DNA of 64,000 nt, from the NCBI RefSeq assembly GCF_003007715.1, contig NZ_PXNO01000028.1, positions 60,580-124,579 of the forward strand, given 5' to 3'. The stretch comes from Marinobacter shengliensis (lineage in GTDB: Bacteria > Pseudomonadota > Gammaproteobacteria > Pseudomonadales > Oleiphilaceae). Under the pieces are notes generated by a model that saw nothing but the letters and a program-made list of their open reading frames with translations, searched no databases and was not told the DNA's origin. Positions 18,126 to 27,890 of this stretch are shown in pieces. Position 1 is the first letter of the stretch, and each line of letters starts with the position of its first letter. The position numbers and the translations under genes were made by a program.

Positions 18126-18230
18126 TCACGAAGTTTGCGGGTCTGTCTGTTTTTTCTACACTGTCGTTCCGGGCTGTTCTATTATGAACCTCAGTGTTGG
18201 AAACAAAACACATACTCGCAGGGACTTAGC

Positions 18231-19949
18231 TTGAGCCTTAAAACCCGCCTTCTCGGCCTCGCATCAATACTGATCATTCTCGCGGCGTCTGCCTCCTGGC
18301 TGGCCTACCGGGAGCTGTCAGAAGACATCATCGAACGCTGGGGCAAGCAGGTTACTGAAATTCAGGTGCGCTACGACAGCGCCCGACTGTTGCAGTCCCT
18401 GGAACGGGAAATCGGCCTGGCCCGGCAAATGGCGCAATCCTCTACCCTGCTGCAATGGGCCGCCAGCCCGGACAATCCCGAGCTGACCTCCGCCGCCATC
18501 CGCCAGATGGAGAGCTTCCGCAATAACTTTCGGGATAACAGTTACTTTGTTGCCCTGCGGGAGAATGGCCACTATTACTACAACAATTCCGACAATCAGT
18601 ATGCCAATGACCAGTTCCGTTACGTACTGGATCCGGAAAAGCCGGATGATGCCTGGTTTTTCCAGCTGATTGAGGAGGGCCGGGACTTCCACCTGAACGT
18701 AAACCCGGACCAGGAACTGGGCGTCACCAAGTTGTGGATTGATGTGCTGATGCGTGATGAGCGCAACGAGATTCTCGGCATGGTCGGCACCGGTCTCAAT
18801 CTCGACACCTTCCTGCAGGACATTGTCGACATAGGCCAGGAAGGCATAACCACGCTGTTCGTGGACTACAACGGCGCCATTCAACTGTACCGCGACCGCA
18901 ATTACATCGACTTCGCCAGTATTATCAAACCCGAAGGCCAGAAGAACACGGTGGACCTGCTGTTTGAGGATCGCCAGGACAAACAGCAGATCCTAGGCAT
19001 GTTGCAGATGCTCAAACAGCGCAACGGCGAGGACGGCGCAGTGGAAAGCGGGTTTGTCACCATTGATGGCCGCAAGCACCTGGCAGGAGTGGCCTTCCTG
19101 CCGGCCATAGGCTGGTTCGAAATCACCTTGCTCGACCTGAACGCCCTGGTGCCAACCAGCTACCTGTGGCCGCTAGTGGCCGTCTTCCTTATGTCGCTGC
19201 TGGTCTCGCTGATCGCTTTTCACCTGATCATTCAATCACGCATTCTCAAACCGGTATTGAGCCTGGAGGCTGCGGTGATGCGGTTGCGGGAGGGTCGGTT
19301 TGACCTGCCCTACCTGCCCAAACCAGATAACGAAATCGGCCGGTTGGTGGACCACTTTGAAAAAATGACCAGCACGATGCGGGATACCACCGCCGAGTTG
19401 GAGCACAAGGTCGCGAAACGCACGGAAGAACTGCACCGGCTGGCCCGGGTGGATGCCCTCACCGGCCTGAAGAACCGCCGTGGCCTGGATGAAGTCATCG
19501 AACAGGAAATCCAGCGGGCCGAACGTGAAGGCAAGGGATTCGGGCTGATCTGGTTGGACATCGACCACTTCAAAACCATCAACGACACCCGTGGCCATCA
19601 GGCCGGTGACGACATTCTGTGCCGGGTAGCGCTCTGGCTGAAAGCTACGGTTCGTCCCTATGACCACCCGGGCCGCTGGGGTGGCGACGAATTTGTGGTG
19701 CTGCTGTCCCCCTGCGACAAAGACACCCTGGAACAGATTGCCAACCGGGTGCGAGCCAGCGTGGAGCAGGAAAGCCAGCGCACGGGTACATCGGTCACCA
19801 TCAGCGTGGGCGGCTATTTCAGCCAGCCAGGCGATGACATGGATACCCTGCTACGTAACGCCGATCAGGCCCTGTACCAGGCCAAGCGGGGAGGGCGTAA
19901 CCGGGTTTGCATCCACGCTGCTCCCGGCGAGGAGACACACCCGGCCTGA
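18231..19949 (+). CDS. dCache-HAMP diguanylate cyclase
   Basis: About 572 residues: N-terminal membrane helix (about 5-25), a large extracytoplasmic Cache-type sensor (about 40-300), second membrane helix (about 308-330), HAMP (about 332-385, LKPVLSLEAAVMRLREG), then a GGDEF domain with GGDEF at 484-488. It should turn an external signal into cyclic di-GMP. No ATG gives a protein with the first membrane helix; TTG at 18231 is preferred because AGGGA precedes it and the sequence after it is a typical membrane start. The frame further upstream overlaps the DUF411 gene. Confidence 0.82.
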   Translation: MSLKTRLLGLASILIILAASASWLAYRELSEDIIERWGKQVTEIQVRYDSARLLQSLEREIGLARQMAQSSTLLQWAASPDNPELTSAAIRQMESFRNNFRDNSYFVALRENGHYYYNNSDNQYANDQFRYVLDPEKPDDAWFFQLIEEGRDFHLNVNPDQELGVTKLWIDVLMRDERNEILGMVGTGLNLDTFLQDIVDIGQEGITTLFVDYNGAIQLYRDRNYIDFASIIKPEGQKNTVDLLFEDRQDKQQILGMLQMLKQRNGEDGAVESGFVTIDGRKHLAGVAFLPAIGWFEITLLDLNALVPTSYLWPLVAVFLMSLLVSLIAFHLIIQSRILKPVLSLEAAVMRLREGRFDLPYLPKPDNEIGRLVDHFEKMTSTMRDTTAELEHKVAKRTEELHRLARVDALTGLKNRRGLDEVIEQEIQRAEREGKGFGLIWLDIDHFKTINDTRGHQAGDDILCRVALWLKATVRPYDHPGRWGGDEFVVLLSPCDKDTLEQIANRVRASVEQESQRTGTSVTISVGGYFSQPGDDMDTLLRNADQALYQAKRGGRNRVCIHAAPGEETHPA

Positions 19950-20021
19950 CAGATCTGACTCCCACCTGCATAACCGTTATACTCCGCTGCATCATCCATT
20001 TTACAGCCAGGTCTTTTCTCC

Positions 20022-22007
20022 ATGCTCAATGCCGACGCTCTCAATCAGTTGCGCCAGCTGAAAACCGATATCAAGCAGAACAAGGTGGTCTTCCCGGGCA
20101 CGGTCAAACCTACCAACGGGCGCTTCGGCTTTGTGGCCCTGGATGAGGGGCGGGATGTGTTCCTGCCACCGGAAGAAATGCAGAAGGTGCTACCCGGGGA
20201 TCGGGTGAACGTCACCGAGCAGGAAGTGGAAAAAGGCAAAACCCAGGGCGTGGTAGACGAGCTGCTGGAATCGCACCTGACCACCTTCGTGGGTCGCTAC
20301 CTGATCAAGGGCAAGGGTCATTTTGTGGCACCGGAAACCCCGGGCATCAACCGCTGGATCTTCATTCCACCGAAAGAGCGCATGGGCGCCCAGCCTGACG
20401 ACTTTATCTACTGCCAGATCCATCGCCACCCGTTCAAGGATGGAAAAGGCCAGGCAAAAGTCCTGCGAGTCATTGGCAAGGCAGGCCAACCGGGCATCGA
20501 ACGGGCGTTCACCCTGGCCAATTTCGACCTCGCCGATGCCTGGCCGGACGAGGTTCAGAAACAAGCCGATGCCCTGAGCGAAGAATCCGTCGCGACCCAT
20601 ACCGACGGCCGGGAAGACCGTACCGAGCAACCCTATGTGACCATCGACAGCCCAGGCACCCAGGACATGGACGATGCCCTGATGGCCACGCCCAACGCCA
20701 CTGGCTGGACGCTGTCCATTGCCATTGCCGACCCGACGGCGATGATCGAACCGGGCAGCCCGGCTGAGGAAGAAGCCTTCAACCGGGCCACCGCTATCTA
20801 TTTCCCGGGCGAGCCGCTGCCCATGCTGCCTGACAGCATCAGCACACGGTTGTGCTCGCTCATGCCGGATGTGCCCAGGCTGGCTCTGGTGTGTGACCTG
20901 CAGGTGAATAACGACGGCAGCCTGGGCGATTACAGTTTCCATCAGGCCATGATCCGCTCCAAGGGCAAGCTGAGCTACGAGCTGGTTTCCCATCTGATTG
21001 AAGGCCGGGAAGACGACGAGATCAAGGCTTTACCAGACGAGGTCGCCAACAGCCTGGATCAGCTGCACCAGGCCGCCACCGCTCTGCGTAAATGGCGTGC
21101 CGAACACGCGCTGCTGAGCCAGGACCGTCCGGAATTCCGGCTGCGCCTGGACGAGAACAAGCGTATCCGGGTGATTGAGCCCTCGGTACAGAACGAAGCA
21201 CACCGGCTGGTGGAGGAATGCATGGTGGCCGCAAACCGCTGTGCCGCAGACTTCCTGACCCGGCAGGGCAAAGGCCTGTTTATCCAGCACCCGGGCCTGC
21301 GGGACGACCGCGCTGACAACATCCGAAAATTGCTGGAAAGCCATGCGCCGCACCTGGCCGGGCACGACGCCAACACGGCTGAAGGCTTCAAGGCACTGAT
21401 GAAACACAGTGACCAGCTGCAAGCCGAAGTGCCGGTGAAAGCCATACTGTCCCGCCAGCTGGCCCGGGCGGAGCTGGGCTTTGATGCCGCGCCCCATCAG
21501 GGCATGGGGCTGGACGCCTACACCACCTTCACCTCACCGCTGCGCAAATTCTCGGACTTTTACGTGCACCGGTTGATCAAAGCGGCGCTCTGGAACACCC
21601 CGATCAAACCCCTGAACAGCCAGCAACTGGAAGCCCTGCAAGCCACCCAGTTCCGCGCCCGCCAGGCCGCCAACACTCTGGAAACCTGGCTCAAGGCCGA
21701 CTACGCCAAGACCCTGCCGGAAGACCCCATGGAAGGCACCATCAGCCGCACCATGCCCTCCGGTTTCTTCGTGCGCCTGGACAGCAACGGGCTGGAAGGC
21801 TTTGTCAGCTGCAAGGACCTGGAGGGCAAGTACGGCTTTGATCCGGTCACCCTGCGCCTGGTGCACAACAAGAATGGCCGTATCTTCCAGCTGGAGCAGC
21901 GGGTTACCGTCAGCTTCGCCGGGGTGGACGACGAGCGCCGGCAGATCAATTTCAAGCTGATCAAGGCCGAAGAAATCGCTGGCGCCCAGGAAACCACAGG
22001 CGACTGA
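20022..22007 (+). CDS. rnb: Exoribonuclease II (RNase II/RNB family)
   Basis: 661 residues. N-terminal cold-shock-like RNA-binding domains (GTVKPTNGRFGFVAL is typical), then the RNB catalytic domain with the acidic cluster DSPGTQDMDDAL (about residues 210-221) that binds magnesium, and a C-terminal S1 domain (MEGTISRTMPSGFFVRLDSNGLEGFV). It degrades RNA from the 3' end. Length fits RNase II (about 640) better than RNase R (about 800). Single gene, followed by a hairpin. Confidence 0.88.
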   Translation: MLNADALNQLRQLKTDIKQNKVVFPGTVKPTNGRFGFVALDEGRDVFLPPEEMQKVLPGDRVNVTEQEVEKGKTQGVVDELLESHLTTFVGRYLIKGKGHFVAPETPGINRWIFIPPKERMGAQPDDFIYCQIHRHPFKDGKGQAKVLRVIGKAGQPGIERAFTLANFDLADAWPDEVQKQADALSEESVATHTDGREDRTEQPYVTIDSPGTQDMDDALMATPNATGWTLSIAIADPTAMIEPGSPAEEEAFNRATAIYFPGEPLPMLPDSISTRLCSLMPDVPRLALVCDLQVNNDGSLGDYSFHQAMIRSKGKLSYELVSHLIEGREDDEIKALPDEVANSLDQLHQAATALRKWRAEHALLSQDRPEFRLRLDENKRIRVIEPSVQNEAHRLVEECMVAANRCAADFLTRQGKGLFIQHPGLRDDRADNIRKLLESHAPHLAGHDANTAEGFKALMKHSDQLQAEVPVKAILSRQLARAELGFDAAPHQGMGLDAYTTFTSPLRKFSDFYVHRLIKAALWNTPIKPLNSQQLEALQATQFRARQAANTLETWLKADYAKTLPEDPMEGTISRTMPSGFFVRLDSNGLEGFVSCKDLEGKYGFDPVTLRLVHNKNGRIFQLEQRVTVSFAGVDDERRQINFKLIKAEEIAGAQETTGD

Positions 22008-22026
22008 TCCATCCCATCAGCGACCG

Positions 22027-22060
22027 CGCCGTGCGTTGCAGATTATGCCGACGCACGGCG
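22027..22060 (+). terminator. Hairpin terminator after rnb
   Basis: Perfect 10-bp inverted repeat CGCCGTGCGT / ACGCACGGCG (22027-22036 and 22051-22060) with a 14-nt loop, followed by ATTTCGTT. It starts 20 bp after the rnb stop. The T run is weak. Confidence 0.5.
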
Positions 22061-22352
22061 ATTTCGTTCTGGAAAAGCGCTGAAAAGCAGGGAAAAGCAG
22101 CGCCCGATTCAAAAATTTACGATATTTTACAAAGATCCCCATTCTTGATTTTCGTCATTAATTCAAAGCAATAATCCACCACCGCCTTCCGTTTTGCCCG
22201 GCATCTCCCTGTTGGCCTGAAAAGCCCTATTCCAATAGTTCGCATCATGAAGTATTGGTAATCACAAATATCGATCAGGTCACATCCGGCGATAGTCGAT
22301 AGATCAGGCGCGCCACCGGGTGGTCGGGCCATTACAGCCAGGTATGCAACCA
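22061..22352. other. AT-rich intergenic stretch before the lipoprotein cluster
   Basis: About 290 bp without a credible gene. It is clearly more AT-rich than its surroundings (for example 22108-22180) and probably carries the promoter of the lipoprotein cluster. A 78-codon frame on the minus strand (22117-22353) has no recognisable features and was rejected. Confidence 0.5.
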
Positions 22353-23912
22353 ATGAACAACCGTCTATATCGGTGGTGGCTCACCACAGTGACTCTCACG
22401 CTGGCAACAATCGCATTGCCAGGGTGCATGGTGTATCAGATTGACCGAAGCGAGCTTGACCAAAGCGCCAGGGCCTACCATCAAACGGCACCGTTCAAAA
22501 CCGACTCGCCGGTCCTGGCCACCTGGCTTACACCACAATCAGAAGTGCTGCCGTCAATAGAGGTTGTTCAATCTCCGTCTGTTGAGTACAACAGCATGAA
22601 TGCAATTCCCAGCATTCTGACACTGAGTCTCATTCCTTTTTATGAAACCACCCGTTACACAGACAACTTATCAATCATCTGGGAAGGCGAAACGCTAGCC
22701 GAGAGTTCGGCAAGCTATACCATCAAGAACGCTTGGAGCCTGTACTTCCCCACGCCACTGCTATTCATGGGTTCTCTCTATGAATTAGATTCACAGGATA
22801 TGCAGGAGACGCAGGATACGGTCAACATCATCCACGCTCGCAACATCGCCGACGCCATTGCTCGCCAGCAGCCCGCGTTTGAAAAAATACCCAGAAACGA
22901 TCCCGATGCCTTGGTCGCTTTTGTCACATCGGATCAAGCGCCGCTATTCAAACCGCAGGCAACCGCGCACCTGGCAACGTTAGCGCCTCCAGAAAATTCA
23001 CTCGAATATCACCAGCGATACCTGAACGTCAAAGGCTACATCAACCTGTTACCGGTGGAATCACAAGCCTGGCTGATCGGGCCCGACGGACTCAAGGGCT
23101 GGCAGATTAAAGCTGCGCTGGATAGTGGTGAAGAAGAAGCTGAGGTGTTGCGCAGAGTGGTCAGCAGCTACCCCGAATCGTTGACCGCCTGGCACCAAGC
23201 AGCCCGGCAGAATGAGGCCAGGTTTCGCGAATTATACGGTCAAAGCTATCCCTCCATCGTCTCGAACCTGCAGGAAAGGCAGGCTAGTGCGCAAGCTGCA
23301 TGGCCTTATTACCCCAACATGACAGAGGAGCACCATCGGGTGCTCGTCGAAAACGGTATTCCAGCCAACATCGTGGCCTACATGACCAATGCGGAGCGCT
23401 CTGCAGAACTGGTTGCGGCAGCGAAAACCGGCTCATTGCAGGATGATCAGGGGCGTACGCTCACCGAAGAACAGCTTCTGGAGCGCCTGGTACGCAACGA
23501 CAACAACGGCCGTTTCATGAGCCCGTTCACCAGCGACGGCGTACTGGCCGAATGGGTCAACCTGGCTAATAACGCCAACATGGGCGCAACCGCCGGCTCC
23601 GCTGTTGGTGCAGTAGCCGGGGCCTATGCTGCTAATAAGGCGCTGGACTTCGTTCCTTTTGGACTCGGCGGTATGGTCGGCGGCGCAGCCGGCGCCAAGG
23701 TTGGCAAGGAGGTAGGTAGGGAAACCGCCATCTCGGCGTCCGGTGGCTGGGAAGCCATCAGGGCCTCCTCGGATCAGAGTTTCAATTCGCTGAACGACAT
23801 GGCCCGTTACCTCAAGCAGAAGTATGGCAGCACTGCCAACTTCGCCGATGCCGTGCGGGCCGCCACGCAAATTTACCCGGAGTTCAGTTCGGTGCTGGAC
23901 TCCACTTACTGA
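22353..23912 (+). CDS. Outer-membrane lipoprotein with C-terminal glycine-zipper segment, paralogue 1
   Basis: 519 residues from ATG 22353; signal peptide with lipobox ALPGC (Cys about residue 25). I do not recognise a named family. A conserved block WLIGPDGLKGWQIKAAL lies mid-protein, and the C-terminal 150 residues hold a Gly/Ala-rich zipper (GATAGSAVGAVAGAYAANKA, then GLGGMVGGAAG) followed by WEAIRASSDQSFNSL. The next gene encodes a paralogue, nearly identical in the C-terminal part but weakly similar at the N-terminus. Glycine zippers often insert in or associate with membranes; function unknown. Base composition is lower in GC than that of neighbours. Confidence 0.75.
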   Translation: MNNRLYRWWLTTVTLTLATIALPGCMVYQIDRSELDQSARAYHQTAPFKTDSPVLATWLTPQSEVLPSIEVVQSPSVEYNSMNAIPSILTLSLIPFYETTRYTDNLSIIWEGETLAESSASYTIKNAWSLYFPTPLLFMGSLYELDSQDMQETQDTVNIIHARNIADAIARQQPAFEKIPRNDPDALVAFVTSDQAPLFKPQATAHLATLAPPENSLEYHQRYLNVKGYINLLPVESQAWLIGPDGLKGWQIKAALDSGEEEAEVLRRVVSSYPESLTAWHQAARQNEARFRELYGQSYPSIVSNLQERQASAQAAWPYYPNMTEEHHRVLVENGIPANIVAYMTNAERSAELVAAAKTGSLQDDQGRTLTEEQLLERLVRNDNNGRFMSPFTSDGVLAEWVNLANNANMGATAGSAVGAVAGAYAANKALDFVPFGLGGMVGGAAGAKVGKEVGRETAISASGGWEAIRASSDQSFNSLNDMARYLKQKYGSTANFADAVRAATQIYPEFSSVLDSTY

Positions 23913-23981
23913 TCGGGCACTCATGGCGTACTCGGATCCCAAAGCGTTCGTTCCACGATGCACCCTGAATGGATTAAAAAG

Positions 23982-25553
23982 ATGACCTACCCAAAAAGCT
24001 TTTGTCGTTTCTTCCCTGCACCGGGAAAGAGCGCTCTCGGTGCCCTGGTCGCGTCAACACTCTGGCTCAGTGGTTGCTCCGTGCATCAGTTTGATCAAAG
24101 CTCCGTTCCCAACGCGACGCCCTATCAGGTAACCGCACCGTTCAAGATTAATGATTCTGAGGCTGCCCGGTGGGTGATACCTGAAAGCAATGCCCCCCAC
24201 GTTGACTACATTCACCAACCGGCTCCCACGTGGTACGGCTATGAAGAGTCTTTCGTGGCCAATCTTCCTGCGGTGTTAACCCTGAGCCTGATTCCGATCC
24301 ATGGCAAAAGTACCTCTGTCAGCAGCGCAACTGTGGCCTGGCAGGATCAGATTCTTTGGCGCCACCAGGCCAACGTCTCGGCAAAAACCTGGACCAGTAT
24401 GTTTTTTCCGACACCCTTCCTGATGCCCGGTGGCGGAAGCGAAGAGGCGGCCCTCAAAGCCGCCAACGAAGCCGCCGCCAAAGCCCACTTGATGGCGCTG
24501 GCAGACGAAACCCGGGCTCAGACTCAACGCTATGCTGCCATTGATACAAAACGCCCGGATGCTTTGGCCAGATTACTTGGCTCCAACGAAGCAACGTTGA
24601 TTCGCCCAAAGGCCACCGCTCAGCTGATTGCGCTGGCCCCTCAAACGAATGCCCTTGAATTTCACGCACAATACGCCAACCTGCCCGGTTACACCGGACT
24701 GCTGCCGGAAAACCTGCAGGCCTGGCTGATCGGCCCGGATGGTCTGAAGGGCTGGCAACTTAAAGCTGCACTGGCTGGGGGCATCTCCGAAGATGACCTG
24801 ACCAGGCAACTGATCCTTGCTCATCCAGATGCCCGACAACAGGCTATTGATAACTATTTGGCGGCAGCAGGGGGTTCAGGGTGGGCGGCCAACTCCGAGA
24901 TTGCACAAGCCATGGCGGAGGTTTACGTCAATGCCAACCACGCACCTCCCTTCTCGGGTTTAAAACAAACTCACCGCCAACACCTGCTTGAGGGCGGTTT
25001 ACCTGAAGATCTTGTCAAGTACATGACCGACCAACCACCCTCGGATCTGATGATCACTGTTGCTCGTGGCGGCTCGATGAGAAGTTCCGACGGTAAAGCC
25101 CTGACCGAAGAGGAATTGATCGAACGCCTGGTACGCCATGATAACAACGGTCAGTTCATGAGCCCCTACACCAGTGACGGCGTGCTTGCCGAATGGGTGA
25201 ACCTGGCTAACAATGCAAGCATGGGCGCTACCGCCGGGTCCGCAGCCGGAGCCATGGCCGGGGCCTATGCCGCTAACAAGGCACTGGACTTCGTGCCATT
25301 CGGCCTGGGCGGCCTGGTGGGTGGCGCCGTAGGCTCTGAACTGGGCAAGAGTGGCGGCAGAGAGGCAGCAATTTCAGCGTCCGGCGGCTGGGAAGCCATC
25401 AAGTCAGCCTCAGACCAGAGCTTCGATTCCCTACCCAATATGGCCCGTTACCTGAGACAGAAATACGGCACCACCGCAAACTTTACGGATGCGATGCGCG
25501 CCGCCACGCAGATTTACCCGGAGTTCAGTTCCGTACTGGCTTCCACCAATTAA
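23982..25553 (+). CDS. Outer-membrane lipoprotein with C-terminal glycine-zipper segment, paralogue 2
   Basis: 523 residues; lipobox LWLSGC after a signal peptide starting at ATG 23982 (an in-frame ATG at 23958 is the alternative). It shares with the preceding gene the APFKI/T start of the mature protein, WLIGPDGLKGWQ, the E-LVR-DNNG block, and the zipper GATAGSAAGAMAGAYAANKA. The last 40 residues of both proteins end with ATQIYPEFSSVL. Tandem duplication with a strongly conserved C-terminal domain and a diverged N-terminal domain. Ends 13 bp before the LpoB-like gene. Confidence 0.75.
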   Translation: MTYPKSFCRFFPAPGKSALGALVASTLWLSGCSVHQFDQSSVPNATPYQVTAPFKINDSEAARWVIPESNAPHVDYIHQPAPTWYGYEESFVANLPAVLTLSLIPIHGKSTSVSSATVAWQDQILWRHQANVSAKTWTSMFFPTPFLMPGGGSEEAALKAANEAAAKAHLMALADETRAQTQRYAAIDTKRPDALARLLGSNEATLIRPKATAQLIALAPQTNALEFHAQYANLPGYTGLLPENLQAWLIGPDGLKGWQLKAALAGGISEDDLTRQLILAHPDARQQAIDNYLAAAGGSGWAANSEIAQAMAEVYVNANHAPPFSGLKQTHRQHLLEGGLPEDLVKYMTDQPPSDLMITVARGGSMRSSDGKALTEEELIERLVRHDNNGQFMSPYTSDGVLAEWVNLANNASMGATAGSAAGAMAGAYAANKALDFVPFGLGGLVGGAVGSELGKSGGREAAISASGGWEAIKSASDQSFDSLPNMARYLRQKYGTTANFTDAMRAATQIYPEFSSVLASTN

Positions 25554-25566
25554 CCGGAGACGTTTT

Positions 25567-26208
25567 ATGATGAAGGGAACCACCAAGGCACTGATCACCG
25601 GCATGGCAGCGGCATCTCTGTTGCTGGTTGGCTGCGCGGGCCAGATTGATAACACCCGCGGTAAAGCCACGGTTTATGAAGATGCCTCAACCACCGGTCG
25701 AGTGGGTGGCGTGGGCATTGAAAGCCAGGACATTGTCGCCATTACCGATCAGATGATGCGTGACATGCTGGCCAACCGCATGCTCGCCGGGCGCGACATT
25801 CCGCCCCGCATCATCATCGACAATGAATACATGCGTAACGAGAGCTCTTCGGTGGTCAACACCAACATGCTGACCGATCGGCTGCGCATTGAGCTGAACC
25901 GCGCCTCCAATGGCCGGATGATCTTCGTTGGCCGGGAATACGCCGGCATGGTGCAGCAGGAACGTGACCTGAAGCGCGACGGCGCCGTTGATGGCGGCAC
26001 CATTCGCTCTACCGCCGCCCAGGCCGGTGCGGATTATCGCCTGGCAGGCCGCATCACTTCACTGGACGCCTCCGATCGCAGCGACGGCACCCAATCCCGC
26101 TACAGCCAGATCAGTTTCGAGATGGTGGATATGGAGCTGGGCACCATCGTCTGGAGTGGCCTGTATGAAATGCGCAAGGCGGGCCGGGACGATGTGGTTT
26201 ATCGCTAA
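25567..26208 (+). CDS. LpoB-like lipoprotein (penicillin-binding protein activator family)
   Basis: 213 residues, lipobox LLVGC (Cys about residue 22). The mature part matches the LpoB/YcfM family: an IIIDNEYMRNESSSVVNTNMLTDR segment, FVGREYAGMVQQERDLKRDG and the ADYRLAGRITSLD strand near the end. E. coli LpoB is an outer-membrane lipoprotein that activates PBP1b. Whether this one acts on a PBP is inferred. ATG 25567 is preceded by GGAG. Upstream codons in the frame overlap the previous gene. Confidence 0.78.
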   Translation: MMKGTTKALITGMAAASLLLVGCAGQIDNTRGKATVYEDASTTGRVGGVGIESQDIVAITDQMMRDMLANRMLAGRDIPPRIIIDNEYMRNESSSVVNTNMLTDRLRIELNRASNGRMIFVGREYAGMVQQERDLKRDGAVDGGTIRSTAAQAGADYRLAGRITSLDASDRSDGTQSRYSQISFEMVDMELGTIVWSGLYEMRKAGRDDVVYR

Positions 26209-26209
26209 G

Positions 26210-27418
26210 ATGAAACCGGCAATACTGGCCACGGCGGTGCTGTCGGTCAGCCTGGCCGGCTGCGCCACCGGGCCAAAAACCTTCGACCGCGCCGGCCTGA
26301 CCAGCGAGCAGGCCGCGATCGTGGCCAGCAAGCCGACGGTCATCCGACAGGATTACCAGAATCTGTATGAGGAAGGGCGCCGTAACGAGGTGCTCAACCT
26401 GATGGAGATCGGCCTGAAGGCGTACCGGGCCGGTGATCTGGACGAAGCCCGGCGGAGCCTGGACCGTGCCCGCGTGATCATCGAGAGCGTGTACGCCGAC
26501 GATGAATCCGCCCGTAAAGCCCGCAGTATCTGGTACGAAGAGGCAGAAAAAGACTTCAAGGGCGAACCTTACGAGCGGGCCATGGTGTATCTGTACCTGG
26601 GGCTGATCTTCCTGGAACAGGGGGATTACGGCAACGCCCGGGCCAGTTTCATCGGTGGCCTGCTGCAGGATGCCTTTGCCGAGGAAGAGCAGTTCAGCTC
26701 TGATTTTGCAGCGCTGATTTACCTGGCCGGCTGGGCAGCCCTGCAGATGGACAGCCAACAACTGGCGCAGCAACACTTCACCGAACTGCAGGCCTTCCGC
26801 CCGGATGCGCCTGTCCCCAATGGCGAGCACAATGCGCTGCTGATTGTCGAAACCGGCACCTCACCCCGCAAGCTGGGTGATGGCGTTGGTCACTATCAAC
26901 TGGTGTACCGCCGCGGTCGGAACTTCAGTGACGTAGGCGCGCAGTGGCAGCACGGCGATCAGTGGGAAACGGTGTACCCGATGGAAGACATTTACTTCCA
27001 GGCATCCACCCGGGGCGGCCGTGCCATTGATCGCATCGTCGAAGGCCAGGTGCAGTACAAAGAAACCACCCGCGACATTGGTACCAATCTGAGCGATATT
27101 AGCCAGAACAGCCTGTTGGCCGGCGCCGGTGCCTCCGCCGGGGGCGTATTGGGCGCAGGCTTTGCCGCCATCAGTTTGGTCAGTGTGGCGGCACAGGGTA
27201 TGTCGGCTGCCGCCAACGTGCGGGCCGATATCCGTTACTGGCAGTCGCTGCCGGACACCCTGCACATCATCCCGGTATCGGCGGAGCCCGGCCAGAAAGT
27301 GACCGTGCGTTTCCTGGATGCCAATGGCAACGCCATTCCAGGCATGACTGATACCACCGAATTCAGATTCGACGGACGGGGGCGAGGACTGGCCCTTGCG
27401 ACGTCCCAACGGCCATAA
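26210..27418 (+). CDS. COG3014-type lipoprotein with TPR-like repeats
   Basis: 402 residues from ATG 26210, one base after the LpoB-like stop. Lipobox SLAGC (Cys about residue 17). The N-terminal half is helical and TPR-like (YRAGDLDEARRSLDRARVII, then MVYLYLGLIFLEQGDYGNARASF), followed by a Gly-rich hydrophobic stretch (LLAGAGASAGGVLGAGFAA) about residue 305. It corresponds to the COG3014 group of uncharacterised proteins found near LpoB and YcfL genes. Function unknown; likely envelope scaffold. Confidence 0.72.
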   Translation: MKPAILATAVLSVSLAGCATGPKTFDRAGLTSEQAAIVASKPTVIRQDYQNLYEEGRRNEVLNLMEIGLKAYRAGDLDEARRSLDRARVIIESVYADDESARKARSIWYEEAEKDFKGEPYERAMVYLYLGLIFLEQGDYGNARASFIGGLLQDAFAEEEQFSSDFAALIYLAGWAALQMDSQQLAQQHFTELQAFRPDAPVPNGEHNALLIVETGTSPRKLGDGVGHYQLVYRRGRNFSDVGAQWQHGDQWETVYPMEDIYFQASTRGGRAIDRIVEGQVQYKETTRDIGTNLSDISQNSLLAGAGASAGGVLGAGFAAISLVSVAAQGMSAAANVRADIRYWQSLPDTLHIIPVSAEPGQKVTVRFLDANGNAIPGMTDTTEFRFDGRGRGLALATSQRP

Positions 27419-27443
27419 CCTGGCCGCCAAAAGGAGAGAGAAC

Positions 27444-27890
27444 ATGTTTCGAAACTTGTTTGCTGTGGCCGCCGCCGGCTTGATCGTCGCAGGCTGCAAT
27501 ACCTTACCCGCGGATTCAACCGATATCGCGGAACGTACGGCACCGCTGGAATACAACACCGTGGTGTTCACCGATTACAACCTCAGCCGCACCTGGGACG
27601 ACGGTATCCGGGACGCCGGGCGCGTTTACCGTTTGTCGGTTGAAAACCACGGCCAACGCCCTACCGAAACAGGGACTACCGAGGTGTTCGCCGTGTTGCG
27701 TAACCACACCGACTTCGACTACCAGATCGAGGTTCGCACACAGTTCTTTGACGACTATGGCGTACCGGTGGATGCCCGCCCGACGTGGCAGCGCTCAACC
27801 ATTCCGGCCAACAGCGTCAGCGCCTACAAAACCTTGTCCACCACGACCCAGCCACTGAAATATCGCATTGAAGTCCGGGAGATCAACTGA
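27444..27890 (+). CDS. YcfL-like lipoprotein (DUF1425)
   Basis: 148 residues, lipobox IVAGC (Cys about residue 17). The mature part fits the YcfL/DUF1425 family: VENHGQRPTETGTTEVFAVLRNHTDFDYQIEVRTQF is diagnostic of its immunoglobulin-like fold. AAAGGAGAG precedes the start. In E. coli, ycfL stands next to lpoB (ycfM), and the same association here supports both assignments. Its own role is not known. Confidence 0.78.
   Translation: MFRNLFAVAAAGLIVAGCNTLPADSTDIAERTAPLEYNTVVFTDYNLSRTWDDGIRDAGRVYRLSVENHGQRPTETGTTEVFAVLRNHTDFDYQIEVRTQFFDDYGVPVDARPTWQRSTIPANSVSAYKTLSTTTQPLKYRIEVREIN

Noticed and set aside
22117..22353. 78-codon frame on the minus strand before the lipoprotein cluster
   Set aside because: No motif, no ribosome site that I can defend, and its start coincides with the lipoprotein start.
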